This document shows positions 30,517 through 32,105 of a DNA stretch of 32,105 nt, piece by piece. The stretch is from Hyphomicrobiales bacterium (GTDB lineage Bacteria; Pseudomonadota; Alphaproteobacteria; Rhizobiales; NORP267). Position 1 is the first letter of the stretch; every line of letters begins with the position of its first letter. The notes under the pieces are model-generated. The model was not told the origin of the DNA and did no database searches. It saw nothing but the letters and a program-made list of their open reading frames with translations. A program made the translations under genes and the position numbers. The stretch spans positions 1 to 32,105 of the forward strand of contig JAJFGZ010000030.1 of the NCBI GenBank assembly GCA_021775855.1, read 5' to 3'.

Positions 30517-30969
30517 CTAATGTCGACGGCGGTGCCACCATCCACCCCAACCTTCGCCGATCGATGCGCGTGATGCTGGATCGGCATCCTCGATTGCCTT
30601 CAACACAGCTCGCTGGCCCACTGCCATCGCGTCGGTCAATTTCTGGCGCGCTTCCGACATCGCTTCTTCCAAAGCGACCATATCGAGTTGATCTTCCCGC
30701 ATCAGGGAAAACATGCGCCGCCGGGTGTCGCCGAGCTCCAGAAACTCCCGGGATAATTCCGGCCGCACTTCGTCAAGCTGAACCCGCAGGTTATGCCTGA
30801 TCTCCCTCGGGAACCGATTCACAAAGCCGCCTATCATGTGTTCAACACCGCCGCTGCGACCCATCCCGTGGAAGCGGGAGGCAGCAAAGCCGACGACAAA
30901 CAGGTTCATCGACAACGAGACGCCAAACAGCACCAGAAGCGAGATCGCCCACTTTCCTCGTATCGTCAT
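30517..30969 (-). CDS. Periplasmic heavy-metal-sensor-like protein (CnrX/Spy family)
   Basis: This 150-residue protein has one N-terminal membrane helix (AISLLVLFGVSLSMNLFVVGFA) and a helical periplasmic domain with the LTxxQ/metal-resist layout: FPREIRHNLRVQLDEVRPEL, LGDTRRRMFSLMREDQLDMV, ALEEAMSEARQKLTDAM. The C-terminus is Trp/Gly/His-rich (GWGGWWHRRRH), a possible metal-binding tail. It overlaps the upstream small membrane-protein gene by 4 bases and is the last gene of the ECF operon. By analogy with CnrX it may sense metal or envelope stress and pass the signal to the anti-sigma partner. The metal is unknown. Confidence 0.8.
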   Translation of the reverse strand: MTIRGKWAISLLVLFGVSLSMNLFVVGFAASRFHGMGRSGGVEHMIGGFVNRFPREIRHNLRVQLDEVRPELSREFLELGDTRRRMFSLMREDQLDMVALEEAMSEARQKLTDAMAVGQRAVLKAIEDADPASRASIGEGWGGWWHRRRH

Positions 30970-31280
30970 AGGATTTCCAACAGGTTTTGTGCGTCTTCAA
31001 ACAGCAAAATTGAAAGATCGCTGCTCCCGCCAATATCGAACAATGAGAAATCCAGCGTACCGGCAAAATATCCAAGCCCGGCAATCGAAGTTGCGATCGC
31101 GCTCCCTATGGTCGCCAGGAACGGGCGGGAGATACGTGTCAGCAACGCGTTTCGGCTGGCGCGTGTCCGGACATTTTCGAGAATGCGGCCGGTAAGCGCC
31201 GCCCCGGCTGGCTCCACACGAAGCGCCCTGTCGATCTGCCGATCGATCCTGTCCGGACGTCCAATTTTTTTCTTATCCAT
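30966..31280 (-). CDS. Small membrane protein, candidate anti-sigma factor
   Basis: The 104-residue protein has a basic N-terminus (MDKKKIGRPDRIDRQIDRAL), a single hydrophobic segment (about residues 52-72, PFLATIGSAIATSIAGLGYF) and a short tail rich in Leu/Asp. I recognise no named domain. It lies 2 bases after the ECF sigma stop and overlaps the sensor-like gene by 4 bases. Size, topology (cytoplasmic N-terminus, one membrane helix) and position match CnrY-type membrane anti-sigma factors, so that role is the best guess. It rests on context, not on sequence similarity. Confidence 0.7.
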   Translation of the reverse strand: MDKKKIGRPDRIDRQIDRALRVEPAGAALTGRILENVRTRASRNALLTRISRPFLATIGSAIATSIAGLGYFAGTLDFSLFDIGGSSDLSILLFEDAQNLLEIL

Positions 31281-31282
31281 GG

Positions 31283-31873
31283 CTAGTCTCCTTCGCGCGC
31301 CTGTCTTTTATCCCGTAGCGTCCGCCGGGCCCGTGATATGGCCTGCTCGACGGCGCCGACAGTGACATCAAGACTTTGAGCAATCTCTGCGTTCGGCGCG
31401 CCAGCAATTGCCGAGAGCAGCAAGGCTGCCTTTTGTTTGACCGGCAAATCCGCGATGTCGGCCCTGACAAGCGCCAGTTCCTCGCGCGCCCGGGTTGATT
31501 GTTCAGGACCCGGTTCCGCAGCCGCTACCAAATCGGCATTTTCGGTTGGGCCGGTAAACCACGATCTGGCTTTGTGTTTGCGCGACCGGTCAATGCAGAG
31601 ATTGAGCGTCACCCGGTAAAGCCAGGTCGAAAAGCGCGCCTTGCCGTCGCCGTCCCATGTTTCTCGTTTTTGCCAGACCTTCCAGAATACCTCCTGGACA
31701 ATATCCTCGCTGGCCGTCCCATCGTTGGTAAACCGGAGCGCTACCGCGCGCACCATTTCGCCGTGCCGCGCAACCAGACCGGCAAATGCCCGCTCGTCAC
31801 CCGCGGCGCTGGCTGCCAGAAGTTGGTGATCGTCGATCGATCCGCTTTGCTGCTGTCGCGCCAAGGTCAGCAT
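31283..31873 (-). CDS. ECF-type RNA polymerase sigma factor
   Basis: From ATG 31873 the protein has 196 residues: region 2 (DDHQLLAASAAGDERAFAGL, then SEDIVQEVFWKVWQ and FSTWLYRVTLNLCIDRSRKH) and region 4 (LPVKQKAALLLSAIAGAPNA, then AEIAQSLDVTVGAVEQAISR), the standard two-domain ECF layout. The frame is open upstream to 32068, but those residues do not resemble a sigma factor, and GTGGAGA lies just before ATG 31873. The genes downstream encode a candidate anti-sigma factor and a periplasmic sensor, suggesting signal-regulated release. A large palindrome lies 25-57 bases upstream of the start. Confidence 0.93.
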   Translation of the reverse strand: MLTLARQQQSGSIDDHQLLAASAAGDERAFAGLVARHGEMVRAVALRFTNDGTASEDIVQEVFWKVWQKRETWDGDGKARFSTWLYRVTLNLCIDRSRKHKARSWFTGPTENADLVAAAEPGPEQSTRAREELALVRADIADLPVKQKAALLLSAIAGAPNAEIAQSLDVTVGAVEQAISRARRTLRDKRQAREGD

Positions 31874-31897
31874 TTGTCTCCACGATGTATCCACATC

Positions 31898-31930
31898 CCG
31901 AGGATAACACGGTACCCGTGCTATCCTCGG
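31898..31930. repeat. Near-perfect 33-base palindrome upstream of the ECF sigma gene
   Basis: The left arm CCGAGGATA-A-CACGG and the right arm CCGTG-C-TATCCTCGG are inverted copies with one mismatch (A opposite C) and a 3-base centre (TAC). It lies between the EF-hand gene stop (31944) and the sigma gene start (31873). No T-run follows on the minus strand (GATGTGGATAC). It could be an operator, a leader hairpin controlling sigma synthesis, or a T-less terminator of the EF-hand gene. Confidence 0.7.
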
Positions 31931-31943
31931 AACTGAATCGTGC

Positions 31944-32105
31944 CTAGTTATCGTCGCCATGCATGTTGTTGTTCTGGTGCCACTGACGATGATTGCCTTG
32001 CCATTCCTGACGCTTGGCGTGCACCCCGTCCATCTCGGCCTGAGAGACCCGCCCATCGCCATCGGCATCGGCGCGACTGAACATGCGGGGCTCGCTTGCC
32101 AGGAA
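31944..32105 (-). CDS. EF-hand protein (partial, 5' end outside window)
   Basis: The last 53 codons of a minus-strand gene run off the right edge of the window. They contain one canonical 12-residue EF-hand loop, DADGDGRVSQAE (Asp at 1, 3 and 5, Gly at 6, Glu at 12), followed by a His/Gln/Asn/Trp-rich tail (HRQWHQNNNMHGDD) that could bind metal. The N-terminus is missing, so export cannot be judged. It lies upstream of the ECF sigma gene on the same strand, 70 bases away, and may belong to the same metal- or envelope-responsive group. Confidence 0.8.
   Translation of the reverse strand, partial: FLASEPRMFSRADADGDGRVSQAEMDGVHAKRQEWQGNHRQWHQNNNMHGDDN

Noticed and set aside
31874..32068. N-terminal extension of the ECF sigma factor
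   Set aside because: The extra 65 codons overlap the EF-hand gene in another frame and look non-coding; GGAG precedes the ATG at 31873.
1..32105. RNA genes, riboswitches, CRISPR arrays, phage or conjugative genes
   Set aside because: No tRNA cloverleaf, rRNA stretch, recognised riboswitch or phage/conjugation gene was found on reading both strands; a covariance-model scan was not possible.

Overview
The window reads as the chromosome of an alphaproteobacterium, probably Rhodospirillales-like; the rank below class is inferred. Three proteins of the alphaproteobacterial cell-cycle circuit are present: the CtrA inhibitor SciP, the master regulator CtrA and the phosphotransferase ChpT. They sit with the class-specific flagellar regulator FlbD and the DUF1134/EipA envelope protein. 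No rRNA, tRNA or CRISPR array was seen.

Layout. (1) 54-8047: sciP, then a plus-strand flagellar operon fliF-fliG-fliH-fliN-flbD-flhA (MS ring, C-ring, export apparatus, sigma-54 activator). (2) 8051-10420: a GNAT acetyltransferase 3 bases after flhA, then a fold-type IV aminotransferase overlapping a sulfotransferase-like gene. (3) 10440-10519: a double-hairpin repeat between convergent genes. (4) 10554-13489: fliI-fliJ (minus) divergent from ctrA (plus). Their 447-base intergenic region holds a perfect CtrA box, two 6-nt-spacer variants, GANTC sites and a sigma-54-like promoter. (5) 13490-16024: more A/T-rich accessory DNA with two LysE/RhtB exporters and a transglutaminase-like protein. (6) 16099-17880: a chemoreceptor with a perfect CtrA box upstream. 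(7) 17979-19452: a gene-poor stretch with a decayed serine recombinase and a strong hairpin. (8) 19453-26093: a minus-strand chemotaxis operon, transcribed chpT-cheA-cheW-cheY-cheB-cheR. (9) 26220-30510: cysQ, a YHS-domain protein, an EipA-like protein, a coiled-coil membrane protein and an extensin-like (M15-type) protein. (10) 30517-32105: a minus-strand operon of EF-hand protein (partial), ECF sigma factor, small membrane protein and periplasmic metal-sensor-like protein, laid out like a CnrYXH-type regulatory unit.

How the genes fit together. By family knowledge, CtrA~P, phosphorylated through CckA-ChpT and restrained by SciP, drives early flagellar genes. FlbD then activates sigma-54-dependent late genes. 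In this window the circuit (sciP, ctrA, chpT, flbD) is interleaved with its output: MS ring, C-ring, export gate, export ATPase, chemoreceptor and Che pathway. CtrA-box-like sites lie before fliI, before the chemoreceptor and, weakly, before fliF.

I found no clearly unprecedented system. The least explained items are the aminotransferase/sulfotransferase pair behind flhA, the sigma-54-like promoter in front of ctrA, the palindrome in front of the ECF sigma gene, and the recombinase graveyard beside the che operon.
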